In this document: positions 33,715 to 43,525 of the stretch, in pieces
How positions within the stretch are numbered: the first letter of the stretch is position 1
Layout: each line of letters opens with the position of its first letter
Source of the DNA: JAFGRU01 sp016934985
Lineage (GTDB): Bacteria > Desulfobacterota > Desulfuromonadia > Desulfuromonadales > JAAYDE01
Assembly: GCA_963665045.2 (NCBI GenBank)
Contig: CAXXJQ010000009.1
Location: 496,001-560,000, forward strand
Length of the DNA: 64,000 nucleotides
Reading direction: 5' to 3'
Position numbers and translations under genes: made by a program
The notes under the pieces: model-generated
What the model saw: the letters and a program-made list of their open reading frames with translations, nothing else
The model's database searches: none
What the model was told of the DNA's origin: nothing

Positions 33715-35416
33715 GGGATTCCTGAAAAACTATTTTCAGAGCCAAAAGGTTTTTATTCCAGTTCTTTCACAATTGGGTACCGTGGGCAGTAAAAGAGCAT
33801 TGAACGGCTCACTGCCTCTGTAATCGCCAATAAAGCTTCAGCATCGGACTTTGGAACCGTTGATGGGTGAAAAAAAGCCATAAAAGCAGCTTTTGCAGCC
33901 ACTTTTCCAGATTCATAACGATAAAGGTTACGGCTATGGCGGTGACGCTGGTTCCACTCAGTTTGGCCATGACCCGGCCGAGACTGAAACGGCGTTTCCC
34001 TTGCCCGAATTTTCCTTCGATGGGAATGCGGTCAAGTTCATCCTGGCGTTGCTGCTGCTTTTTTTCCCGGAATTCTTCCGCGTTCTCTGCCGTTTTCCTG
34101 GGAGGCCGGCCAAGGGGTGGTCCGGACAGCCGGATGCCATGCGTTTTACAGAATTTCCGGTTTTCCTGGCTTCGGTAGATCTGGTCGCAATGAACCGATT
34201 CCGGATAGTAGCCGAATCGGCGCTTGTAGGCTTCGATCTGCCCGATCAGATCCGTAGACTCGTTGAAGTTGTCCCAGTCCAGACGGTCCAAAAAAGCCAT
34301 GCCGTTGACCAGGCTGGCCGAGAGTTTGGCCCCGAATTCGGTGGCAGCGGAAACCTTGCCGCGAACGATGGGACGAACATGGGGCTGGCTGATGCTGACG
34401 ATGCGGTCACTGATGCGGTGACAGCGCTGGTCGTACATCCACTGCTGCTGGCGGTAAAGCTCTTGAATAACCAACAGGTCGCGGTATTGACGGGGACTGA
34501 GCCGGGTAAGGGAGGATCGGTCGACAAGCCGTTCAATGATAGTCAGGTTGCGCTTTAAAAAGCGCAGTTGCTGTCCCAAAGCCTTACGGATCTTACCCGC
34601 CGAGGGTTTACGGCTTTTGCTGTACTTCAAAAACAGACGCCGCGCTTTCTGCCGGTAGGTGCGGGGCTTCTTGGCCTGGCCTTTCAGAGGCTCGAAAAGG
34701 ATATCGATGATCCGCTCGCTTTTTTCCCGGGCTTCGTTGACGAGGCTGATATCGGTAGGATAACGGATATCGGCGGGAGTGCAGGTCGCATCGACGACCA
34801 ATTTGCCCTTGTTGCCATCGGTGGGTGGGGTGTTGTTGTCCGAATCCTCATCGTCAGGGGGAGAGGACGTCTCCTTTTTCTTTTCCTCACTTCGTTCGGC
34901 TTGAATGATTTCCTCATTAATCCGGTTGAGTTGCTCCAGGCTGAAGCGCTGGCGGAAATGGACGAACATGGAAGGGTCAAAAGGGGCTTCGTCACGAAAC
35001 TCGTGAAACCCGAGAAAGTATTGCAGATACGGGTTTTCGCGGATCTGCTCCACAGCCTCTTCGTCGCTTATGCCGAGACGTTCTTTAATAATGAGAGCTC
35101 CAAGGGCTACCCGCGCTGACTTGGCGGGCGGTCCCTGGCCGCTCTCGGAAAACTGCTTTTCATAGAAGGCTTCGACGGTTTTCCAGGGGACCATGCGGGC
35201 CAAAAGTACCCAGCGGTTATTGCTTCTGAGCTTGCCGCCGAAAGGCAGATAAAAGTCTTCGAAGGCGAGTTGGTTGTCAGGTGTTTTTCGGTACATAGTT
35301 CCAAAACCAAGTGCAAGGGTTTAAAGGGTAAGAGCTTGTTTTCCTTGCACAATTTACCATAAATTAAACTATTTTTCTTATGTTTTTTAATGAGTTGTGA
35401 GTTGTTCAGGAAGCCC
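33715..35416 (-). mobile_element. Complete insertion sequence (IS5/IS1182-like), 1702 bp
   Basis: Terminal inverted repeats: left GGGATTCCTGAAAAACT (33715-33731) and, inverted at the right, GGGCTTCCTGAACAACT (ending at 35416), 15 of 17 identical. They are flanked by a direct repeat TAACTA at 33709-33714 and 35417-35422, the expected target duplication. One transposase gene fills the interior. Intact ends, intact reading frame and an exact target duplication point to recent insertion. Family name not certain from sequence alone. Confidence 0.88.
33809..35296 (-). CDS. Transposase of the insertion sequence (DUF772 plus DDE)
   Basis: 495 residues. N-terminal DUF772-type domain (ARVALGALIIKERLGISDEEA, then ENPYLQYFLGF and MFVHFRQR), a charged linker with acidic stretch (residues about 130-165), and a DDE catalytic core: first Asp in LVVDATCTPAD (about 168), second in ESVHCDQIY, and a Glu in IEGKFGQGKRR near 430. 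The insertion of a long helical region between first and second Asp is typical of the large IS5/IS1182-like group. Single frame without programmed shift. Confidence 0.88.
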   Translation of the reverse strand: MYRKTPDNQLAFEDFYLPFGGKLRSNNRWVLLARMVPWKTVEAFYEKQFSESGQGPPAKSARVALGALIIKERLGISDEEAVEQIRENPYLQYFLGFHEFRDEAPFDPSMFVHFRQRFSLEQLNRINEEIIQAERSEEKKKETSSPPDDEDSDNNTPPTDGNKGKLVVDATCTPADIRYPTDISLVNEAREKSERIIDILFEPLKGQAKKPRTYRQKARRLFLKYSKSRKPSAGKIRKALGQQLRFLKRNLTIIERLVDRSSLTRLSPRQYRDLLVIQELYRQQQWMYDQRCHRISDRIVSISQPHVRPIVRGKVSAATEFGAKLSASLVNGMAFLDRLDWDNFNESTDLIGQIEAYKRRFGYYPESVHCDQIYRSQENRKFCKTHGIRLSGPPLGRPPRKTAENAEEFREKKQQQRQDELDRIPIEGKFGQGKRRFSLGRVMAKLSGTSVTAIAVTFIVMNLEKWLQKLLLWLFFTHQRFQSPMLKLYWRLQRQ

Positions 35417-35526
35417 TAACTACAAAAAATTTTTTATTGAAGAGTTGCATGACTGACTTTTTAGGTTATCATTTTTCAGGTCATCGAAAAATATTACAAT
35501 TAATTATCTTGAGAAGGAGAAAATGA

Positions 35527-35682
35527 ATGGAAAAGTATCAATGCGTATGTAGCTATGTGTACGATCCGGCAGAAGGCGACCCCAACGCGGATATCCCCCC
35601 CGGAACCTCTTTTGACGATCTCCCGGATGACTGGGTCTGCCCGGTCTGCGGCCTCGACAAAAGCAATTTCACCAAAATCTGA
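35527..35682 (+). CDS. Rubredoxin 1 (51 aa, CxC first knuckle)
   Basis: Small FeS4 electron carrier. Second knuckle CPVCG (residues 38-42) is normal. The first knuckle is QCVCSY: only one residue separates the cysteines (6 and 8) instead of two, and the usual Gly after it is Ser. The rest ([27 protein letters not shown]) is typical. The ATG at 35527 is preceded by GAGAAGGAG. 105 bases right of the insertion sequence end. Confidence 0.88.
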   Translation: MEKYQCVCSYVYDPAEGDPNADIPPGTSFDDLPDDWVCPVCGLDKSNFTKI

Positions 35683-35813
35683 TGCAGTAAAAATTGGCCT
35701 GCCGCCCTATCCGGATGTCTGCAATACAGCAAACCTTGCATGCGGCGGTTGAAAAAGACGGCTTAGATTCATCGCTTGCCAGGGCGACAAGGCACATTAA
35801 AAGGAGTCTGTAA

Positions 35814-35969
35814 ATGGACCGATATAAATGCGTCTGCGGTTACGTCTACGATCCGGCCAAAGGCGATCCCAAAGCCAATATCCCTCCAGGAACCGCTTTT
35901 GAAGATCTCCCCGGCGATTGGGTCTGCCCGGTCTGTGGCCTCAACAAAAGCAATTTCAAAAAAATCTGA
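35814..35969 (+). CDS. Rubredoxin 2 (51 aa, CxC first knuckle)
   Basis: Tandem paralogue of the previous gene, same length, about three quarters identical. First knuckle KCVCGY again has a CxC spacing; second CPVCG is canonical. AAGGAG precedes the ATG by 8 bases. Followed by a strong terminator, so the pair is probably one transcript. Likely electron donor to reductases of oxygen or peroxide defence, though no such partner is adjacent. Confidence 0.9.
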   Translation: MDRYKCVCGYVYDPAKGDPKANIPPGTAFEDLPGDWVCPVCGLNKSNFKKI

Positions 35970-35995
35970 TTCGCCCACCACCACCATTGGCTGTT

Positions 35996-36034
35996 AAAAA
36001 CCCAAACGGTACTCGTGCCGTTTGGGTTTTTTTA
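35996..36034 (+). terminator. Intrinsic terminator, bidirectional
   Basis: Stem CCCAAACGG (36001-36009) / CCGTTTGGG (36018-36026), A-run on the left and TTTTTTT on the right. Serves the rubredoxins and, in reverse, the RND operon ending at 36056. Confidence 0.92.
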
Positions 36035-36055
36035 CGCCTGGCCTGAATCCCCATG

Positions 36056-39000
36056 TTATTCCGCGCCGACAAATTTTTCCGCTGCCGCTGCTAAACGAGC
36101 CTCCCTCTCACGCTCTTTGCCGTGATCGCGGGCCACGAGCATATAGATGGAAGGAATGATAAAAAGGGTGAATATCGAGCCGATGAACAACCCGCCAACC
36201 AGCACCAGACCGATAGAGTTTCTGGCCGCGGCGCCCGCACCGGTCACCAGGGTCAGGGGAAAGTGGCCGGCAATGGTGGCCACGGTGGTCATCAGAATCG
36301 GCCGAAGCCGGATCAGGGTGCCCTGGCGTACCGCATCCAGCTTGGAAAGACCTTGAAGCTGCAGTTTGTTGGCAAATTCCACAATCAGAATACCGTTCTT
36401 GGCAACCAGTCCCACGAGAGTCACCAGCCCCACCTGGGAATAAATATTGAGGCTCGTGGTCCAACCGCTGGTCGGGAAAGCAACATTCGGGTCGGGCATT
36501 TTCAGGAAGGTGAAAACCAGCGCTCCGAAAAGGGCCAGGGGCACCGATCCGGCCAGAATGACAAAAGGGTCACGGAAGCTGTTGAACTGAGCGGCCAGAA
36601 CCAGAAAAATCAATATCAAAGCAAGAAAGAACGCCGGCAGGAATTTGTTGCCTTCGGTACGCAACTGGCGGGATTCGCCGGTATAGTCGATAACATATCC
36701 CTTGGGCAGTATCTTTGCCGCCTCAGCCTCCAGAAACCTGAGGGCCTCATCCAGTGGCCGGACGGCAACGCCGCTCATCTTCACCGCGTTTAATTGCTGA
36801 AAACGGTTGAGGGAGCGGGGCACCACTGATTCCCGCATCTCGGCAATAGTACTGAGTTTCACCAGCCCACCGGATGGGCCGGAAACGTAGATATTCTCAA
36901 GCTGATCGGGGTTGAGACGATCGGCCCTGCGAATCTGGGGTATAACCTTATAGCTGCGCCCGGCAATATCAAAACGGTTGACGAAGTTTCCGCCCACCAT
37001 GCTGGCGAGATCGTTGCCGACCTGCTGCAGGTTAAGTCCCAACATGGCGACCTTGTCGCGATCGATAATAAATTCCGACTGAGGCTGATCAATTTTCACG
37101 TCGATAAGCGGCGGGAAGGCGAACATGCCACTTTGGATGGCTTTCAAGCGCAGCTGATTGGCAAATTCGAGAATCTTGTCGGATTCAACCGTGGAGGCAA
37201 TGACAAATTCAACCGGGAAGTCGCCACCACCAGGCAATGCCGGAGGCAACACCGGGAAAATCCGTACGCCCGGCAACTTCTGCAGCTTTTGCTGAACCTC
37301 GGGCATGATCTGCCAGATATTCCGTTTCCGCTCTCCCCAGGGTTTGATCACCATGCCGGAAAAACCGGAGTTGGGAAAGGTCGCCTGAAAGGTAAACTGC
37401 GTTTCTTCTACACTCTGATAGACCTCGTTCACAGCCGCTGCAAAGTGGCTGTTCTGCTCCAGAGTTGAGTTGGCCGCCGCATCGAGAATGCCAAAGATGA
37501 CCCCCTGGTCTTCCGTGGGGGCCAACTCTTTGGCAGACATGTTGAACATAGGGACGGTCAGCAGCGAAATCACGATCCAAACCATGTAGACGGCGGGGCG
37601 CGCCGCCAAAGTAGCATCAAGACACCTGCCGAAAACATTTTTCAATCTCTCGAACATCCGGGTTACCCACCCGGCAAAACCCTTTTCATCGATGCCCGGT
37701 TTGAGAAACTGGGACGCCATAACCGGAGAAAGCGTCAGGGCTACGACCCCGGAAACGGTTACCGCGCCGGCCAGGGTAAAAGCAAACTCTCGGAATAAAG
37801 CTCCGGTCAACCCGCCCTGCAGGCCGATGGGAAGGTAAACCGCCGCCAGGGTGATGGTCATCGCGATAATCGGCCCCACCAGTTCACGGGCACCGATGAA
37901 GGCAGCCTCCAGAGGCGAGAGCCCTTCGGCCAGATGACGCTCCACGTTTTCAACCACGACAATAGCATCATCGACGACCAGACCGACGGAAAGGACAATG
38001 GCAAGAAGGGTGAGAAGGTTAACGGTAAATCCGAAAGCCTGCATAAGGAACACCCCGCCCACCAGGGAAACCGGGATAGCAATGACCGGTATCAGGGCGG
38101 TTCGCAAAGACCCGAGGAAGAGAAAAATGACCAGCATGACAATAATCAGCGTGTCGCCCAGGGTCTTCAACACCTCACGAATGGCGTTGGAGATATAATT
38201 CGTGGCGTCATAAGCCACAATGGCCTGAAGGCCGGTGGGAAGTTCACTCTGGATGGCGGCCATTTCGGCCTTGACGCCTTTGATGACATCCAGGGAATTG
38301 GCGTTGGGCAGGGCCCAGATGCCCATAAAAACCGCCGTCTGGCCGGAAAAGGTCACGTCGGCATCGTAGGATTCCGCCCCGAGTACCACATCGCCGACAT
38401 CGGCGAGACGTACAACCGCTCCGTTGCTGCGGCGCAAAACCAGGTGTCTGAACTCATCGACGGTATTGAGGTTGGTGTCGGCAGTCAGGTTGACCTGGAT
38501 GTAGGTCCCCTTGCTGCTGCCCGGAGCGGACAGAAAGTTGTTGGCTGCCAGGGCCTGGCGGACCTGGGCGGGGCTGATATTGAAGGCAGCCATTCTGACC
38601 GGGTCGAGCCAGATACGCATGGCAAAGGTCCGGGCCCCTAAAATGTCGGCCCGCTGAACGCCCTTGAGGGCGGAGAGACGCGGCTGGACAATACGAACGA
38701 GATAATCGGTGATTTCGTTCTGTTTCAGGATATCGGAACTGAAACTCAGATAAGCCGAGGCAAAACTGCTGTCTGCCGACTCGATGTTGATGGTCGGGAC
38801 CTCCGCTTCCGGGGGCAGGTCGCCACGCACCTGATCGACCTTGGAACTGATCTCGGCCAGAGCCTTGGTGGAATCGAAGTTGAGCCGCAGACGTACGTTA
38901 ATGGTGGAAAGTCCAAGTGAACTCTTGGATTCCATGTAGTCAATGCCGTCGGCTGCGGCAATGGCCCGTTCCAGGGGTGTGGTGATAAAACCCCGGACGA

Positions 39001-39172
39001 GGTCTGCGTTGGCACCCACATAAACCGTGGAAACGGTAATGGTCGCCATCTCGCTCTGGGGGTATTGGCGAATATTGAGGGTACGGATCGCCTGCAGGCC
39101 GGCAATGATGATAATCAGGTTGATGACCAGAGCCAGAATCGGACGGCGAATAAAAAGATCCGTGATTTTCAT
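36056..39172 (-). CDS. RND multidrug efflux pump, inner-membrane transporter (HAE1 family)
   Basis: 1038 residues, full AcrB-like length with two repeats of six membrane helices and large periplasmic loops. Proton-relay region VGLVVDDAIVVVENVERH (TM4, two Asp) and the loop following, and the second-half LVTLVGLVAKNGILIVEFAN are clear. N-terminus FIRRPILALVINLIIIIAG is standard for MexF/MdtB-type pumps. Last gene of an operon outer-membrane factor / adaptor / pump; four bases from the adaptor. If the adaptor is truly broken, the pump may be idle. Confidence 0.95.
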   Translation of the reverse strand: MKITDLFIRRPILALVINLIIIIAGLQAIRTLNIRQYPQSEMATITVSTVYVGANADLVRGFITTPLERAIAAADGIDYMESKSSLGLSTINVRLRLNFDSTKALAEISSKVDQVRGDLPPEAEVPTINIESADSSFASAYLSFSSDILKQNEITDYLVRIVQPRLSALKGVQRADILGARTFAMRIWLDPVRMAAFNISPAQVRQALAANNFLSAPGSSKGTYIQVNLTADTNLNTVDEFRHLVLRRSNGAVVRLADVGDVVLGAESYDADVTFSGQTAVFMGIWALPNANSLDVIKGVKAEMAAIQSELPTGLQAIVAYDATNYISNAIREVLKTLGDTLIIVMLVIFLFLGSLRTALIPVIAIPVSLVGGVFLMQAFGFTVNLLTLLAIVLSVGLVVDDAIVVVENVERHLAEGLSPLEAAFIGARELVGPIIAMTITLAAVYLPIGLQGGLTGALFREFAFTLAGAVTVSGVVALTLSPVMASQFLKPGIDEKGFAGWVTRMFERLKNVFGRCLDATLAARPAVYMVWIVISLLTVPMFNMSAKELAPTEDQGVIFGILDAAANSTLEQNSHFAAAVNEVYQSVEETQFTFQATFPNSGFSGMVIKPWGERKRNIWQIMPEVQQKLQKLPGVRIFPVLPPALPGGGDFPVEFVIASTVESDKILEFANQLRLKAIQSGMFAFPPLIDVKIDQPQSEFIIDRDKVAMLGLNLQQVGNDLASMVGGNFVNRFDIAGRSYKVIPQIRRADRLNPDQLENIYVSGPSGGLVKLSTIAEMRESVVPRSLNRFQQLNAVKMSGVAVRPLDEALRFLEAEAAKILPKGYVIDYTGESRQLRTEGNKFLPAFFLALILIFLVLAAQFNSFRDPFVILAGSVPLALFGALVFTFLKMPDPNVAFPTSGWTTSLNIYSQVGLVTLVGLVAKNGILIVEFANKLQLQGLSKLDAVRQGTLIRLRPILMTTVATIAGHFPLTLVTGAGAAARNSIGLVLVGGLFIGSIFTLFIIPSIYMLVARDHGKEREREARLAAAAEKFVGAE

Positions 39173-39175
39173 CGT

Positions 39176-40307
39176 TTACCTGTTCTCCGGCTTCGGTTCG
39201 GCACTGAATTCAGGAGCCAGGCGGTTATCGACCACCACGGCCTGGCCGTTACGCAGCTTAAAGACTCCGGTACTGACGACAATGTCCCCCGCTTTCAGGC
39301 CGCTGGTCACGGCGACCAGATCGCCGCGTTTTTTCCCCAGCCGCACAAACTGCTGGCTGACGACCTTGCTCCCGGCTTTTTTCGGGCCTTCCACCACCAC
39401 GAAAACCGAATCGCCAAAAGGCGCGTAAAGAACCGCCGTGGGCGGGAATGACCAGAACCTTCTCCTGTTGCGGCAGGGTCGACGTTGACATTGACGAACA
39501 TGCCGGGAGCGAAGCTTCTCGGACTTGTTGGCCACCGTGGCCTGAATCCTGATATTGCGGGTCTCCACATCCACAAAGCGGGTTGATAGCGGTGATCTTT
39601 CCCTCGACCTCGCTGCCGGGCAGGGCATCACAGGTCACTCTGATTTTCAGCCCGGTGCGCCAACTGCGACAACTGCTGCTGAGGCAGGCTGAAATCGACA
39701 AAAAACGGGATCAAGGGCCTGCAGAGTCACCACCGGTTCCCCCTCCTTGAGAATCTGCCCGAGGTTCACCTGGCGGATACCGAGACGGCCGCTGAAAGGG
39801 GCACGAAGGTTCTTCTTGGCAATGGTGACACGGACATTATCCGCCTCGGCGCGGGCCCTGGTCATAGGCGGCAACCGCGCTGTCGAAATCGGACTGGGAA
39901 ATGATCTTCTCGGCCAGCATGCGTCTGGCCCGTTCCAGCTCCTTGCGGGCCAGAACGGTTCGGGCCTCAAGGCCAGGAAGCCGCGCCTCCTCGGAGGACG
40001 TATCCTGACGGACCAGGAGTTCGCCGGCTTTTACCTTGGCACCCGGAGTAAAATCAATTTCCATAACCTTGCCGGTCAGTTCCGCGGCAACCGTAACGCC
40101 CTGAACTGCAGTCAGCGATCCGACGGCCGTGAGAGCCGTACCCCATGATTCTGAAACGACAGGGGCGACGGTAACTGTCTCGGGCGCAGGCACATATTCT
40201 TTCCCCTGCTCGATCATCTTGCGGATCTGCAAAACCTTAACACCCGCGAGAACCCCGATGAGGATGATCAGGCCCAGGATTGCCAACACAATACTGCGTT
40301 TTCTCAT
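39176..40307 (-). pseudogene. RND efflux adaptor (membrane fusion protein), multiply frameshifted
   Basis: Read through frame changes, the whole protein is recognisable: signal anchor (MRKRSIVLAILGLIILIGVLAG), GSLTAVQGVTVAAELTGKV, the coiled coil LARKELERARRMLAEKIIS, FSGRLGIRQVNLGQILKEG, a beta-barrel (SEVEGKITAINP) and a C-terminal GLKAGDIVVSTGVFKLRNG. Six single-base insertions, mostly lengthening short runs, lie near 39858, 39705, 39661, 39579, 39509 and 39440. Amino-acid sense between them is well conserved, so sequence error is as likely as recent decay. Confidence 0.85.
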
Positions 40308-40446
40308 TTTGTTACCGCTCCCTTGTTCACCGGAATCATTTTAACCATGCCATCGGCGCACGGCAGATAAACCACAGGGTAAACAGCCTTCGGAATTTAA
40401 AAACGGAATAAGCGCGACAACAGCGTTTATCCGTCATGTTGAAAGT

Positions 40447-41940
40447 TCATTCAGCAACCACTCCAGACTCTCCCGCCCGGTTCCACCAGCCGCCGCCCAG
40501 GGCCTGGAACAGGGCGGCCGTATTGGAAAAACGCTGTGCCCGGGCCTGGGCCAGACCCAACAGCGCTTCCTGATGACGGCGCTGGACATCAAGGAGGGCA
40601 GGATAGCCGACGCTTCCGTATTGGTAGCGCTTCCGGGTCAACTTCAGGACAGTCCGGGCGTCATTTTCGGCTTCGGCCTGAACCTTGAGGGTCCGGGCAT
40701 CCAACTCCAGGGCGCGAAGCACATCGGCCACATTTCTGAAGGCCTGCAGCACCGTTTCCCGGTATTCGGCCTCGGCAACATCGTAAGCAGCCAGCGCCGC
40801 ACGCCGTTTAGCCGTCAGTTCTCCACCCCGGAAAACCGGTTGCAGCAGGCTTCCCCCGATGTTCCAGATATCGGTTCCTGTCGAGAAGAGATTCGAAAAC
40901 GAGCCTGCAGCAGTACCGTAACCACCGGAAATAGTCAACTGGGGGAAAAGGTTGGCCGTTGCCACACCTACCTGGGCACAGGCGGCATGATACAACTCCT
41001 CCGCTGCCCGAATGTCCGGACGCTGCCGCACCAGCGCGGAAGGCAGGCTGACGGGCAGTTCCCGGGGCAGGTTGAAATCCTCCAGGTGGAACTCCGGCAA
41101 GGATGCAGCCTTGGCCGGCATATTTCCGGTTAATGCGGTCATCAGGTGACGGGTCTGAGCCAGGTCCTTTTCAAGAGGCGGGAGAGTGGCGCGGGTTTTG
41201 GAAAGCTGCGCTTTCTGGGCGAGAACCTCGGTTTGCGCCGCCCCGCCCAACTCAAAACGCCTTTCCATCAGGGCAAAAAGCTCTTCCTCGCCCGCCACAA
41301 TCTCTTTGGTCGCGGCAATCTGGGCACGCAAAGACGCCTCCCGCACCGCGGTAGTGACAAGGTTTGAGGCCAGGGTCAGATGGGCGGCCTCCAGGAGATA
41401 GCGCTGATACTCGACACGGGATTGGAGCGCCTCCAGTTCCCGCCGGGTGGCACCGAACAGATCCAGGGTATAGGAAACGCTTACCGAGGCATTGTAAAGA
41501 GTGTAGGTGCTGGCATTGCCCTCAGGAAGCCCTGAGGAGATACCGCTATTGCGCTGGCGGCCGGCAGAAAAGCCACCGTCAACCTTGGGCACAAGCGAGC
41601 CTGCCCGGGCCCGGTGCTTTTCCACAGCCTGGCGCAGGGCGGCCTCGGCCTTTGCCAGGTTCGGGCTATCGGCCAAAGCCCGGCGCATAAGGCCGTCAAG
41701 AGAGGAAGAATGAAAAAGGGTCCACCACTGAGTCGGAATATCCCGGCCATAGATGAATGTCTGGGCCTCACCCCCGGGCACGGGAGCCGCATCGGTTACT
41801 TCGGCCAGGGGGACCGGAGTGAAGGTTTTTTCCGTCGGAGCCTCGGGGGGGAGGAAATCGGGACCCATGACGCAACCGAAAAGAAGTCCGCAGGAAAACA
41901 TTGCGATAAGCATTAATCTTATTAAAAAAGGTAATTGCAA
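40447..41940 (-). CDS. Outer-membrane efflux lipoprotein (TolC/NodT family)
   Basis: 497 residues. Lipoprotein signal ending LLFGC-VMGPDF near residue 23, then the NodT-type start (PPEAPTEKTF) and two outer-membrane efflux protein repeats (ARRELEALQSRVEYQRYL; LVRQRPDIRAAEELYHAACAQVG with the RPDI signature; AAYDVAEAEYRETVLQAFRNVADVL). Forms the exit duct for the RND pump downstream. The start taken is TTG with a GGGGG upstream; an ATG at 41913 would shorten the signal peptide. First gene of the efflux operon. Confidence 0.9.
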   Translation of the reverse strand: MQLPFLIRLMLIAMFSCGLLFGCVMGPDFLPPEAPTEKTFTPVPLAEVTDAAPVPGGEAQTFIYGRDIPTQWWTLFHSSSLDGLMRRALADSPNLAKAEAALRQAVEKHRARAGSLVPKVDGGFSAGRQRNSGISSGLPEGNASTYTLYNASVSVSYTLDLFGATRRELEALQSRVEYQRYLLEAAHLTLASNLVTTAVREASLRAQIAATKEIVAGEEELFALMERRFELGGAAQTEVLAQKAQLSKTRATLPPLEKDLAQTRHLMTALTGNMPAKAASLPEFHLEDFNLPRELPVSLPSALVRQRPDIRAAEELYHAACAQVGVATANLFPQLTISGGYGTAAGSFSNLFSTGTDIWNIGGSLLQPVFRGGELTAKRRAALAAYDVAEAEYRETVLQAFRNVADVLRALELDARTLKVQAEAENDARTVLKLTRKRYQYGSVGYPALLDVQRRHQEALLGLAQARAQRFSNTAALFQALGGGWWNRAGESGVVAE

Positions 41941-42343
41941 CGTTCAGCCCCCCCGTATTTTCTACATCTCGACCCTGCGCCCCAGTTCAGACCCTCCCGG
42001 TTTCACCAAAAAACAAAGGTTTTTAATTTATATCATAGTGACAGCATTCTTTCATTCGGGAAAACAGCTGGGCCCGGGACCGGGGATATTTACTTGTCTA
42101 CCGCCCCATCGTCTCCGAAAAAAAGTAAATAAATCAGAAGGGTTGAAAAAAATTAACAACGCTCGGAAAGTTTAGCCCCGGGCTTTGCCCCAGAGACCGA
42201 TCAGCGGATGGAGAACAGGCATTTTATCAAATGCAAAAGTCGAAATCGGATTTCGTGAATACCTGACAATGGGTGGGCATTTTTGCAGTTCAAGATTGGA
42301 GGCACAACCCGTCATCCAAAGCACGAGTCATTTAATTCGCTGC
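41941..42343. other. Intergenic region, no gene seen
   Basis: About 400 bases between the efflux operon start and the ackA end. Must contain the efflux promoter on its left; no repressor gene is adjacent and no clear palindromic operator stands out. Confidence 0.4.
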
Positions 42344-43525
42344 TCAAGAAGGACTGCTCTTACCGAAGAGCAAAAAGCGGGTATGGCGGGCGATGACCAG
42401 GTCCTCGTTAGTGGGGATAATCCGCACGGGGCAGGGGCTGTCATCAGTGGAAATGACGTCGGCATGAGCAGTGTTGCGCTCCGGATCAAGGTTAATACCC
42501 AGATGGCCGAGCCCATCACAGATCAGCTCCCGGACAGGCGCGGCCCGTTCGCCGATACCGCCGGTGAACACCATGCCGTCGAGACCGCCGAGAACCGCAG
42601 CCAGCCCCCCCACCGCCTTGCGGGCATAATAGCAGAACATCTCGACAGCCATGGCGGCATGACCGTCCGTGTTCCTTTTTTCCAGCAGGGTCTTCATGTC
42701 GGGACTGATGCCGGAAACACCGATGAGGCCGCTGCGATGATTAAGAAGTTTACTCAATTGGCCGGCATCGTAACCTTTCTCCTCAATGAGATAGACCAGC
42801 AGCCCGGGGTCGAGATCGCCGCTGCGGGTCCCCATCATCAGACCGGCCGTCGGTGTAAACCCCATGGTCGTATCCACCGAACGTCCGTCACGCAAGGCTG
42901 CCATGCTGGCGCCATTACCAAGGTGGGCGACCACGTGACGGCCCGCTACGCTGTCTCCAAGCTTGTGCACGACATATTCATAGGACAGGCCATGGAAGCC
43001 ATAACGGTAGACCCCTTCGTGCCAGAGGCTGCGAGGCAGGGGAAAGCGCCGGGCGACCTCAGGGATGGAACGGTGAAAGGCGGTGTCGAAACAGACCACC
43101 TGCCCGAGTTCTGGGAACTGCTCGGAAACGGCATCAATACCGAGAATTTCCGGAGGCAGGTGAAGAGGAGCGAAAGGGATCAGGCGGCGCAGGGTCAGGA
43201 TGAGGTCGGGGGTGACGACTTCATGGCCGGTATGATCCGGTCCTCCATGGACGACACGGTGCCCGACGCCATCCGGTCGCGGCAGGTGATTGTCCTCCAT
43301 GACCGAAGTGAAAAGGGTTTTGACCGCCGCACCGTGAGTGGGAAACTCCTGGATGCGGTCCATGAGCCGCTTGCCCCGGGCATCCTGCAGCCACAGCCAA
43401 CTGCCGGCCATGCCGATACGCTCAATAGCGCCCTTGACCACCAGATTCTCGCCGGATTCAAGTTCATAGAGAGCAAATTTAATGGATGACGAGCCGCTGT
43501 TGAGGCAAAGGATATGTTTTCCCAT
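42344..43525 (-). CDS. ackA: Acetate kinase
   Basis: 393 residues from the ATG at 43525 (GGAAAACAATTC upstream); the frame runs on to 43585 but homologues begin MGKHILCLNSGSSS. Interconverts acetyl phosphate plus ADP with acetate plus ATP. Motifs: NSGSSSIKF (phosphate 1), HRVVHGG, DTAFH, GFHGLSYEYV, AHLGNGASMAA, TMGFTPTAGLMMGTRSGDLD and FTGGIGE. Phosphotransacetylase is not beside it. Fits fermentative acetate formation alongside H2 production from the hydrogenase. Confidence 0.95.
   Translation of the reverse strand: MGKHILCLNSGSSSIKFALYELESGENLVVKGAIERIGMAGSWLWLQDARGKRLMDRIQEFPTHGAAVKTLFTSVMEDNHLPRPDGVGHRVVHGGPDHTGHEVVTPDLILTLRRLIPFAPLHLPPEILGIDAVSEQFPELGQVVCFDTAFHRSIPEVARRFPLPRSLWHEGVYRYGFHGLSYEYVVHKLGDSVAGRHVVAHLGNGASMAALRDGRSVDTTMGFTPTAGLMMGTRSGDLDPGLLVYLIEEKGYDAGQLSKLLNHRSGLIGVSGISPDMKTLLEKRNTDGHAAMAVEMFCYYARKAVGGLAAVLGGLDGMVFTGGIGERAAPVRELICDGLGHLGINLDPERNTAHADVISTDDSPCPVRIIPTNEDLVIARHTRFLLFGKSSPS

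Noticed and set aside
42185..43489. 434-codon open frame on the plus strand
   Set aside because: Opposite ackA; no motif, no ribosome site.
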